From Silicimonas sp. (GTDB lineage: Bacteria; Pseudomonadota; Alphaproteobacteria; Rhodobacterales; Rhodobacteraceae): 50,087 bases of DNA. This document shows, one piece after another, positions 19,163 to 26,056 of the stretch. The notes below the pieces were generated by a model, which saw only the letters and a list, made by a program, of their open reading frames with translations, made no database searches and was not told the origin of the DNA. Positions within the stretch are counted from its first letter, which is position 1; every line of letters starts with the position of its first letter. The stretch spans positions 1 to 50,087 of the forward strand of contig JABDJO010000044.1 of assembly GCA_013002465.1 (NCBI GenBank). Reading direction: 5' to 3'. Position numbers and translations under genes: made by a program.

Positions 19163-20334
19163 GCGGCCTCTTTTTTCAGCATTGTGTGAAAGTCCGCGAG
19201 GCTTGCAATGGCGGTCGCGAGAGCATCGTCGTCAACCGTCAAGGCGATGCGCAAATGGCCCGCTGCGGCAGCCCCGAAGCTTTCGCCCGGCATAACGGCA
19301 ATCCGGCGTTCGTCCAAAAGCCGCTCGGCAAAGCGCTCACCCGACAAACCGGTCTGGCGAATATCGACCATCAGATACATGCTGGCCCACGAGGGCACCA
19401 CGGGCACGCCGTTTGCCGCGAACATGGCCGAAACAATGCCATGTCGGCGCTGAAACGGGGCGGCCACCATGTCTTCCAGTTCGTTGCCCTGCTCTAGCGC
19501 GAAAAGCCCCGCATCCTGAATAAACCCCGGGATCCCATAGTTGGTGTGCGTCGCAAGATTGCTTAAGTGTTCGATCACGGGTTCGGGGGCGACAAGCCAG
19601 CCAAGGCGGCTGCCGGTCATGGCATGGCTTTTTGAAAGCGAGCCGACAACCAGTGTGCGTTCGGCCATGTTGGGCAGGCTGCGTGGCGACAGATGTTCCC
19701 CGTCCCAGATCATGGTGTCATAGACCTCGTCCGAGATCAGCCAGAGGTCCTGTTCCTGAACGACCCGGGCAATCTGGTTCAGTGTCTCTTGGGTATAAAC
19801 GACGCCCGTTGGATTGTTGGGTGAATTGATCAAAAGCGAACGCGCGGGGCAGGCGGCCAAGATATCACTGTTGTCCGGTTGAAACCCTTGGTCGGCCCGC
19901 GCCGGAACGGGCACGGCAACGCCGCCGGCGGCGCGGATGGTGCCGGGGTAGGTGGCGTAATAGGGGTCGATGTACAGGGCTCTGTCGCCGGGATCGGTGA
20001 TCGCCATGTGGGCGGCGAGCAGGGCAGCCTGGCCGCCTGGGGTCACAATGACATTGTCGCGGCTCGTGGCCGTGCCCGTGCGGTGCGCGACGCGCTGCGC
20101 AATGGCATCGCGCAGATCAACGGTGCCAGGGACAGACGCATATCCGGTGTGCCCGCCCAAGGCCGCGTCGTACATGGCGCGAAGAATGCTGGGGTCTGTG
20201 CGCTTGTCATGCTCGCCAATGGTCAGATCGACCACGGGAATACCCTCGGCCCTGAGCCTGCGCGCCTTGCGAAAAATGTCCCAGCCGTCCGAACCGCCTT
20301 CGGTCAGGCCAGTGATGCGATGTGATAAGTTCAT
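19159..20334 (-). CDS. PLP-dependent aminotransferase, class I/II
   Basis: This fold-type I aminotransferase (391 residues from ATG 20332-20334, MNLSHRITGL) moves an amino group between an amino acid and a 2-oxo acid. Marks: VDLTIGEHD (substrate loop), VIVTPGGQAALL (phosphate region), INSPNNPTGVVY, LISDEVYDTMIW, the PLP lysine in VGSLSKSHAMTGSRLGW, and an arginine in HLRIALTV that should hold the substrate carboxylate. The substrate is not clear; aspartate/prephenate-type or aromatic aminotransferases are candidates. It forms a two-gene operon with the PEP-mutase-like gene. The ribosome binding site is weak. It diverges from the cysS leader across about 130 bp. Confidence 0.87.
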   Translation of the reverse strand: MNLSHRITGLTEGGSDGWDIFRKARRLRAEGIPVVDLTIGEHDKRTDPSILRAMYDAALGGHTGYASVPGTVDLRDAIAQRVAHRTGTATSRDNVIVTPGGQAALLAAHMAITDPGDRALYIDPYYATYPGTIRAAGGVAVPVPARADQGFQPDNSDILAACPARSLLINSPNNPTGVVYTQETLNQIARVVQEQDLWLISDEVYDTMIWDGEHLSPRSLPNMAERTLVVGSLSKSHAMTGSRLGWLVAPEPVIEHLSNLATHTNYGIPGFIQDAGLFALEQGNELEDMVAAPFQRRHGIVSAMFAANGVPVVPSWASMYLMVDIRQTGLSGERFAERLLDERRIAVMPGESFGAAAAGHLRIALTVDDDALATAIASLADFHTMLKKEAA

Positions 20335-20425
20335 AAGACCAAAAGGTGCAATTCCGCGCGCACAAGTCAAATGAATGTTCCTTGAGCCAGCCTTAAGTTT
20401 TTCTGATGCGAGGCGCTAAAAATCC

Positions 20426-20455
20426 TTGGCAAATGCGGGGTTTGGTGTCTATGGT
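20426..20455 (+). promoter_or_regulatory. Putative promoter of the cysS leader transcript
   Basis: TTGGCA (20426-20431) and TATGGT (20450-20455) are 18 bases apart. Transcription would then start about at 20463, the A of the leader ATG, giving a leaderless message. A second candidate -10 (TAAAAAT near 20417) would start further upstream. Sequence inference only. Confidence 0.4.
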
Positions 20456-20462
20456 CCGGCCC

Positions 20463-20507
20463 ATGACCAATATGATCTGCATTATTTGCTGCATTATTCC
20501 CTGCTGA
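20463..20507 (+). CDS. Cysteine-rich leader peptide upstream of cysS
   Basis: ATG 20463 opens a 14-codon ORF, MTNMICIICCIIPC, ending at TGA 20505-20507, 87 bp before cysS. Four of 14 codons are TGC (C6, C9, C10, C14), including a tandem pair and a last sense codon. There is no Shine-Dalgarno sequence, but a promoter with its expected start at the ATG would make the message leaderless, which suits an ORF of this kind. Short ORFs rich in the cognate amino acid before a synthetase gene act as attenuator leaders: ribosomes stall on scarce charged tRNA and change the downstream RNA structure. Cys leaders of this kind are known in actinobacteria; I infer the same principle here. Confidence 0.65.
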   Translation: MTNMICIICCIIPC

Positions 20508-20511
20508 CATC

Positions 20512-20572
20512 TGTCGCGCGGGCCGGTCCTCTTTTCACTTCAACATGACCAAGCTAGAACCCGCGCGGGACA
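20512..20572 (+). promoter_or_regulatory. Possible attenuator stem between the leader peptide and cysS
   Basis: TGTC plus GCGCGGG (20512-20522) pairs with CCCGCGC (20560-20566) and GACA (20569-20572), 11 pairs with a two-base bulge and a 37-base loop. The segment GGGCCGGTCC (20520-20529), partly the same bases, can instead pair with GGTCCGGCCC (20453-20462) with one mismatch, if the transcript begins upstream of it. No T-tract terminator is evident, so control could be at translation initiation or through Rho. Confidence 0.4.
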
Positions 20573-20594
20573 CGTTTGCCCGAAAGGCGAGGCT

Positions 20595-22064
20595 ATGACG
20601 GATATTCATCTCTACAATACCGCCACGCGGAAGAAAGAGCAATTTCAACCGCTCGATCCGGAAAACGTGCGGATGTACGTCTGCGGCCCCACGGTCTATG
20701 ACCGCGCCCATATCGGAAACGCGCGTCCGGTGATCGTTTTTGACGTGTTGTTTCGGCTTCTGCGCCATGTTTATGGGGCCGATCACGTAGCCTATGTGCG
20801 CAATTTCACTGACGTTGATGACAAGATCAACGCGCGTGCGGCGGAAAGCGGTCGCCCGATCGGTGACATCACCGACGAAACCATCCGCTGGTATCTTGAG
20901 GACATGGGCGAGATTGGCAACCTGGAGCCGACAAAGATGCCGCGCGCGACTGACTGGATCGCCCAGATGGTCGAAATGATCCAAGGGCTGATCGCCAAAG
21001 GGCACGCCTACGAAGCCGAGGGGCATGTCCTGTTCCGCGTGCGGTCCTACAAGGACTATGGCGCGCTTTCGGGCCGTTCGGTTGACGACATGATCGCGGG
21101 TGCCCGGGTCGAGGTCGCGCCATACAAGGAAGACCCGATGGACTTCGTGCTCTGGAAGCCGTCCACCGGCGATCAGCCCGGATGGGACAGCCCGTGGGGC
21201 AAGGGACGGCCCGGCTGGCACATCGAGTGCTCGGCCATGGCGCATGGTTTGTTGGGCGAAACCTTCGACATCCACGGCGGCGGCAACGATCTGACCTTCC
21301 CGCACCACGAAAACGAGATCGCCCAATCGAAATGCATGGGCCACGGGTTTGCGCGCGTGTGGATGCACAACGAGATGTTGCAGGTCGAAGGCAAGAAGAT
21401 GTCCAAGAGCCTGGGCAATTTCTTCACGGTGCGAGATTTGCTGGACCAGGGTGTGCCGGGCGAGGTGATCAGGTTTGTGTTTTTGTCGACGCATTATCGC
21501 AAGCCGATGGATTGGACGGCGGAGAGAGCGCGGGAGGCGGAAAAAACACTAAGGGATTGGGCATTTCTATCTATTGAAAATTCGTCTGATGAGGACGCAT
21601 TTGAAGTCGAGCACGCATTGAAGGACGATCTTAACACACCAGAAGCGATCAAGATCCTGCGCGAGTACTATACAAATGGAGACGCCGCCGAATTGATATC
21701 CGGTGCGAACCTTCTTGGATTCGATCTCAAGGCAGTTTCATTAAAGCAATGGGCAAAGCCATTTGAATTCAAACGGAAGGACGGAAGCTGGTTGAAGGAA
21801 GGCGAAGACTATCAGCCTACTGTTGGAGTAGTCGGTTATGGAACTGTGCCCGATGCTCTGCGAGATGCTTCTCTAAGACTAGTGCATAGATGGCTCGAAC
21901 ATCGTCGAAACTTGGATTGGGACAATGCAGATGCGTTAAAGGATCGTGCATTTCGTCTTGGTGTTGAACTCCGCGCTTCGCGCTCAGAAGACGGCGTAAA
22001 CAATGGGACAGCCGCACTGGCGAGAAACGATATAGACCCCGACAAGCTGGAGGCCCTGAAATGA
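20595..22064 (+). CDS. cysS: Cysteinyl-tRNA synthetase
   Basis: CysRS charges tRNA-Cys. The 489-residue class I enzyme has the zinc ligand C30 in [10 protein letters not shown], the HIGH-type motif AHIGNARP, the other zinc ligands in HIECSAMA and FPHHENE, and KMSKS ([11 protein letters not shown]). Catalytic domain and KMSKS loop look normal up to about residue 310. From there to about residue 480 the DNA is markedly AT-richer and uses rare codons (for example TCT CTA AGA CTA), and the helical and anticodon-binding parts diverge from the usual rhodobacterial pattern, although the last residues (DPDKLEALK) look standard again. The reading frame is intact. The start has GGCGAGG upstream, and the Cys-rich leader precedes it. 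Confidence 0.95.
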   Translation: MTDIHLYNTATRKKEQFQPLDPENVRMYVCGPTVYDRAHIGNARPVIVFDVLFRLLRHVYGADHVAYVRNFTDVDDKINARAAESGRPIGDITDETIRWYLEDMGEIGNLEPTKMPRATDWIAQMVEMIQGLIAKGHAYEAEGHVLFRVRSYKDYGALSGRSVDDMIAGARVEVAPYKEDPMDFVLWKPSTGDQPGWDSPWGKGRPGWHIECSAMAHGLLGETFDIHGGGNDLTFPHHENEIAQSKCMGHGFARVWMHNEMLQVEGKKMSKSLGNFFTVRDLLDQGVPGEVIRFVFLSTHYRKPMDWTAERAREAEKTLRDWAFLSIENSSDEDAFEVEHALKDDLNTPEAIKILREYYTNGDAAELISGANLLGFDLKAVSLKQWAKPFEFKRKDGSWLKEGEDYQPTVGVVGYGTVPDALRDASLRLVHRWLEHRRNLDWDNADALKDRAFRLGVELRASRSEDGVNNGTAALARNDIDPDKLEALK

Positions 22065-22083
22065 CTTTCACATTCAGGATGGA

Positions 22084-22164
22084 GGGCAGCGCCCGGCCCG
22101 TGGGTGGGCGTGAAGCGCCCGCCCTGGGGGGCGGGTCGGGCGCTGCCCGGTGTTTCACACCGGG
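22084..22164. repeat. GC-rich palindromic element between cysS and cimA
   Basis: A perfect 12-bp inverted repeat, GGGCAGCGCCCG (22084-22095) and CGGGCGCTGCCC (22137-22148), encloses an inner stem (GGGTGGGCG / CGCCCGCCC, one mismatch, around 22102-22123). A third hairpin, CCCGGTGT TTC ACACCGGG (22146-22164), follows. This cruciform-like block fills most of the 127-bp gap and ends just before the cimA ribosome binding site. Related GC-rich palindromes recur in Rhodobacterales genomes; a terminator or processing role for cysS is possible. Confidence 0.7.
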
Positions 22165-22191
22165 CGGGACATCCGGATCGGGAGAGATGAA

Positions 22192-23826
22192 ATGACCAAA
22201 GAGAGACTCTCCCTCTTCGACACAACTCTGCGCGACGGGCAACAAACCCAGGGCGTCCAGTTCTCGACAGACGAGAAGTTGCAGATCACAAACGCCCTCG
22301 ACGCCCTCGGGGTTGACTACATCGAAGGCGGCTGGCCCGGGGCAAATCCGACCGACAGCGCATTTTTCGACACAAGGCCACAAACACGCGCCACGTTCAC
22401 TGCCTTCGGCATGACCAAGCGCGCGGGCCGGTCAGCGGAGAACGATGACGTTCTGGCCGCCGTGCTGAACGCCAACACGCCCGCGATATGTCTCGTCGGG
22501 AAAGCCCACGACTTCCACGTCGAAAAGGCCCTTGGCATCACGCTTGAGGAAAACCGCGAGAACATCCGTGCCTCGATCGCCCACCTGGTGAAGGAAGGGC
22601 GCGAGGCGCTCTATGACGCCGAGCATTTCTTCGATGGCTACAAGGCCAACCCCAACTATGCGCTCGACTGTCTGAAGGCGGCTTTTGATGCGGGCGCCAG
22701 GTGGGTCGTTTTGTGCGATACCAATGGCGGCGCGCTGCCTCGGGAAATCGGAGAGATCACCGCAGCCGTCATCGCCGCAGGCATCCCGGGCGATCACCTG
22801 GGCATCCATACCCACGACGATACCGGCAATGCCGTGGCGGGCACTTTGGCGGCGGTCGACGCGGGCGCGCGTCAGGTTCAGGGCACCCTCAATGGGCTTG
22901 GCGAACGGTGTGGTAATGCCAACCTCACGTCGCTGATCCCGACGATATTGACCAAAGAACCCTATGCCAGCACTTTTGAAACCGGCATCACGCGCGAAGC
23001 CCTTGGCGACCTCACGCGTACCAGCCGGATGCTGGATGACATCCTGAATCGGGTGCCTCTGCGCAGCGCGCCCTATGTCGGATCGTCGGCCTTTGCCCAC
23101 AAGGCGGGCCTTCATGCCAGCGCCATCGTGAAGGACCCGACGACCTATGAGCATATCGACCCCGCAACGGTCGGGAACGAGCGCATTGTCCCGATGTCCA
23201 ATCAGGCAGGTCAGTCCAACCTGATCCAACGCCTGGGCGACATGGGGGTGTCGGTCACAAAAGGCGACCCGGCGCTGATGCGCATTCTCGACGAAGTGAA
23301 GCACAAGGAAGGCGAGGGCTATGCCTATGACAGCGCGCAGGCCAGTTTTGAGCTTCTGGCGCGCAAGGAACTTGGAAGCTTGCCCGAGTTTTTCGAGGTG
23401 GAACGCTATCGTGTGATTTCGGAGCGTCGCCGCAATGCCAAGGGCGAAATTGTCGTGGAATCCGAAGCTGTTGTCACGGTTTCGACCCGTGATGGCGACC
23501 GAACGAGTTATTTCAAGAACGAACACGCCCAGGACATCCAGGACGACGGTCCGGTGAACGCGCTGTGGCAGGCGCTGAAATCCGATCTTGGCCCCTTTCA
23601 GGCGCGAATCGAAGGAATGCGGCTTACGGACTTCAAGGTTCGGATCACCCAAGGTGGCACCGAGGCGGTGACCCGGGTCATCATCGACTTTGCCGACGAA
23701 AGCGGGCGGGCCTGGGCCACCGTCGGCGTGTCGCCAAACATTGTCGATGCCTCGTTCCAGGCTTTGCTGGATGCCATCAACTGGAAACTTCTGCACGACG
23801 CGGCCCCGGCGCAAGCAGCCGAATGA
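22192..23826 (+). CDS. cimA: (R)-citramalate synthase
   Basis: CimA condenses pyruvate and acetyl-CoA to (R)-citramalate, the threonine-independent entry to isoleucine synthesis. The 544-residue protein starts at ATG 22192 after GGGAGAGATG. The HMGL-type TIM barrel shows LFDTTLRDGQQTQGV (metal and substrate site), YIEGGWPGANP, WVVLCDTNGGALP, IHTHDDTGNAVAGT (metal-binding HxH) and NGLGERCGNANL. The rest is the linker and the C-terminal LeuA dimer (allosteric) domain (about 410-535), which in this family is usually inhibited by isoleucine. Length, GGWPG and GLGERCGN patterns favour CimA over isopropylmalate synthase. The stop overlaps the next start (ATGA). Confidence 0.93.
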   Translation: MTKERLSLFDTTLRDGQQTQGVQFSTDEKLQITNALDALGVDYIEGGWPGANPTDSAFFDTRPQTRATFTAFGMTKRAGRSAENDDVLAAVLNANTPAICLVGKAHDFHVEKALGITLEENRENIRASIAHLVKEGREALYDAEHFFDGYKANPNYALDCLKAAFDAGARWVVLCDTNGGALPREIGEITAAVIAAGIPGDHLGIHTHDDTGNAVAGTLAAVDAGARQVQGTLNGLGERCGNANLTSLIPTILTKEPYASTFETGITREALGDLTRTSRMLDDILNRVPLRSAPYVGSSAFAHKAGLHASAIVKDPTTYEHIDPATVGNERIVPMSNQAGQSNLIQRLGDMGVSVTKGDPALMRILDEVKHKEGEGYAYDSAQASFELLARKELGSLPEFFEVERYRVISERRRNAKGEIVVESEAVVTVSTRDGDRTSYFKNEHAQDIQDDGPVNALWQALKSDLGPFQARIEGMRLTDFKVRITQGGTEAVTRVIIDFADESGRAWATVGVSPNIVDASFQALLDAINWKLLHDAAPAQAAE

Positions 23827-24539
23827 CCCTGACCGAGGCTTTTTTCACGGTGCATTGCGATCTGCCCCGCGAAGGCCCGGGTCTTCCCGAAGACGTCCTG
23901 TGGACGCTGGACGTGGCGGAAACCCCGCAGCACGCCCGCATCTGCGATGCAGCGTGTGGTCCGGGTGCCGACACCCTGACTTTGGCCGAAGCCCGCCCCG
24001 AGGCGCGGATTGATGCCGTTGATCTGCACCAGCCGTTTCTCGATCAGGCCGAGGTGCGGTGCAAAGGCCACCGCGCGCGGTTCGAGCAGCGCGATTACAC
24101 GGACCTGACGGGCGACTATGACCTGATCTGGTGCGCGGGCGCGGCGTATTTCAAGGGATTCGAGACCGTCCTGGATGCCTGGCGGAACCGACTGTTGCCG
24201 GGCGGTTGCGTTGCGTTCAGCGAACCCGCTTGGGTCAGCGAACCACCCAGTCCCGAGGCACAGGCGTTCTGGCGCGCCGAGGGGCACCTGGAAGGCCTTC
24301 CCGCACTCTCGAAGCGGTTGGGGGAGGCTGGATGGCACGTCCTTGGCCAGCGATGGCTGATCGGTGCGCCCTGGGCCGCCTATTATACGCCCATGCAGGC
24401 GCGTCTTGATGTGTTGCGAGCCTCGGAACCAAATGAAACGCTCGCGGCAGCTGTTGACGAGGCGCAACGGGAAATCGATGCGTGGCGAGCGGCCCCTGAC
24501 CAGATCGCCTATTCGCTCTTTGTGGTGCGCCCGGCATGA
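23823..24539 (+). CDS. Class I SAM-dependent methyltransferase
   Basis: The 238-residue protein is a Rossmann-fold methyltransferase: ICDAACGPGADTLTLAE is motif I (SAM glycine loop, about 40-55), AVDLHQPFL is motif II with the acidic residue that binds the ribose, YDLIWCAGAAYF is motif IV and LLPGGCVAFSE motif V. The substrate cannot be inferred; the layout resembles small-molecule methyltransferases of the type 11/25 group. It overlaps cimA by four bases upstream and the phytoene-synthase-like gene by four bases downstream, so all three share a transcript. Whether the three have a common role is unclear. Confidence 0.82.
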   Translation: MTLTEAFFTVHCDLPREGPGLPEDVLWTLDVAETPQHARICDAACGPGADTLTLAEARPEARIDAVDLHQPFLDQAEVRCKGHRARFEQRDYTDLTGDYDLIWCAGAAYFKGFETVLDAWRNRLLPGGCVAFSEPAWVSEPPSPEAQAFWRAEGHLEGLPALSKRLGEAGWHVLGQRWLIGAPWAAYYTPMQARLDVLRASEPNETLAAAVDEAQREIDAWRAAPDQIAYSLFVVRPA

Positions 24540-25291
24540 CCTTGCAAGCCTGCGCCGATATCGTCGCAAAGGGGGACCCGGACCGCTTCATGGCGGCGAT
24601 GGCGGCCCCGGTCGCGGCGCGGTCTGTGTTGTTCCCGCTTTATGCCTTCAACGTCGAGGTGGCGCGCGCGCCCTGGGTCGCTTCGGAACCGATGATTGGC
24701 GAAATGCGCCTTCAATGGTGGCGCGATGTTCTTGAGGAAATTTCCGAAGGGAAAAACGTGCGCCGACACGAGGTGGCGACACCTCTGTCCAATGTACTGG
24801 ACAAGGGCGGGGCCGAGGCGCTGGACAAACTCGTACAACGGCGCCGGTGGGACCTTTATCAAGAACCTTTTGAAGACGCCGAACATTTTCAATCCTATCT
24901 GGCCGCAGGCGGCTTTCTCATGTGGACGGCGGCCCGGCTTCTTGGGGCCGAATTGCGCGCCGTTCCGAAGGTCATGGCATTCGGGCAGGCCTCTGCACTG
25001 GCTAGGTTCCTGATCGCGGTGCCTGAACTTGAGGCGCGGGGGCGCATTCCCCTGATCGACGGTCGCTCCGAGGCGGTGAGGAACTTGGCGAAAGAGGCGC
25101 TTGTTGCGATGCCGGGATGGGGTGAGTTGAAGCTGGTCGTACCGCGTGGTGCGCGTCCGGCACTGCTTGAGGGATGGCAAACCCTTCGCCTATTGGAAAT
25201 GGTCATGGCCGATCCGACACGTGTCGCGGAAGGCCGTCTTGGACAAAGCGAGTTTCGAAAGCGCGCATCGCTGTTTCTGAAGGCGCTTTGA
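24536..25291 (+). CDS. Squalene/phytoene synthase-like protein (NDUFAF6-like)
   Basis: The 251-residue protein has the all-helical isoprenoid synthase fold of the squalene/phytoene synthase family, with FPLYAFNVEVARAP, MRLQWWRDVLEEI and the later helix around FGQASALARFLIAVPEL. In true phytoene synthases the helices carry Asp-rich motifs (DxxxD) that bind Mg2+ and diphosphate. Here the first motif reads NVEVARAPW, with the aspartates replaced, as in mitochondrial NDUFAF6, an assembly factor of respiratory complex I. A non-catalytic, NDUFAF6-like role is therefore more likely than carotenoid synthesis. The gene overlaps the methyltransferase by four bases. Its TGA stop directly abuts the convergent rhomboid gene. 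Confidence 0.8.
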   Translation: MTLQACADIVAKGDPDRFMAAMAAPVAARSVLFPLYAFNVEVARAPWVASEPMIGEMRLQWWRDVLEEISEGKNVRRHEVATPLSNVLDKGGAEALDKLVQRRRWDLYQEPFEDAEHFQSYLAAGGFLMWTAARLLGAELRAVPKVMAFGQASALARFLIAVPELEARGRIPLIDGRSEAVRNLAKEALVAMPGWGELKLVVPRGARPALLEGWQTLRLLEMVMADPTRVAEGRLGQSEFRKRASLFLKAL

Positions 25292-26026
25292 TCAGCGCCG
25301 CCGGTCCACACTGGGGATCGAGGTGCGCACCCGGCGATAGCTTGCTTCGGGGTGGGGCGGATGGCCGTCGTTGCGCCGCCAGAAAACACTTCCCCCACGG
25401 CGTCGCCAAAGGGGCAACGTCAGGATCAAACCGGCAACAAAGCCCCCGGCATGGGCCCAATAAGCGACACCGCCCTGATCGCTTGGCGTGACCGATCCCT
25501 GCACCAACTGGATGCCAAGCCATGCTCCCAAAACGATCCAGGCGGGCACCGGGATGATCCGGATGAAGACCACCAGGAATATCAGAACATCGACCCGCGC
25601 CTTTGGAAACATCAGAAGATATCCCCCCATGACACCCGCGATTGCGCCCGAGGCTCCAACCATCGGGATCGGGCTGGCCGGATCGGATATGGTCTGCGCC
25701 ATTGCGGCGGCGAGGCCCCCCGCCAGATAGAACAGCAGAAACCCCAGGTGCCCCATCTGATCTTCCATGTTGTCGCCAAACACATACAAAAACAGCATGT
25801 TACCGGCCAGATGCATGATGCTTCCATGCAGGAACATGGATGTCACATAGGTTTCGGGCCGCGAAATGACCGGCACCAGCCCCCACTCAATAAAGAACTG
25901 ATGCAAGGCGCGATCATTGGAAAACAGCCCGAAATAGCTGGCAAATACACCAATATTGATCGCGATCAGGCCCCAGGTGACAAAAGGCGTGCTGGTCGAA
26001 GGATTGTGGTCGCGGATCGGAAACAT
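25292..26026 (-). CDS. Rhomboid family intramembrane serine protease
   Basis: Rhomboids cut transmembrane helices of membrane proteins inside the bilayer. The 244-residue protein has about six hydrophobic helices. The catalytic serine is S126 in GASGAIAG, and the catalytic histidine is H192 in YWAHAGGFVAGL. Family-typical segments HGSIMHLAGNMLFLYVFGDN (loop 1 and helix 2) are present. The C-terminal 40 residues are rich in Arg and lie after the last helix, so they are probably cytoplasmic. The substrate is unknown. The gene is 30 bp from putA in the same direction, perhaps the end of that transcript. Confidence 0.92.
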   Translation of the reverse strand: MFPIRDHNPSTSTPFVTWGLIAINIGVFASYFGLFSNDRALHQFFIEWGLVPVISRPETYVTSMFLHGSIMHLAGNMLFLYVFGDNMEDQMGHLGFLLFYLAGGLAAAMAQTISDPASPIPMVGASGAIAGVMGGYLLMFPKARVDVLIFLVVFIRIIPVPAWIVLGAWLGIQLVQGSVTPSDQGGVAYWAHAGGFVAGLILTLPLWRRRGGSVFWRRNDGHPPHPEASYRRVRTSIPSVDRRR

Positions 26027-26056
26027 GACCTACCGGACCCTCCGGGGCGGCGAAGG

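Noticed and set aside
22432-23814. 460-codon open frame on the minus strand inside cimA
   Set aside because: It is antisense to a well-conserved enzyme gene and has no recognisable motif. Long antisense frames are common in GC-rich DNA.
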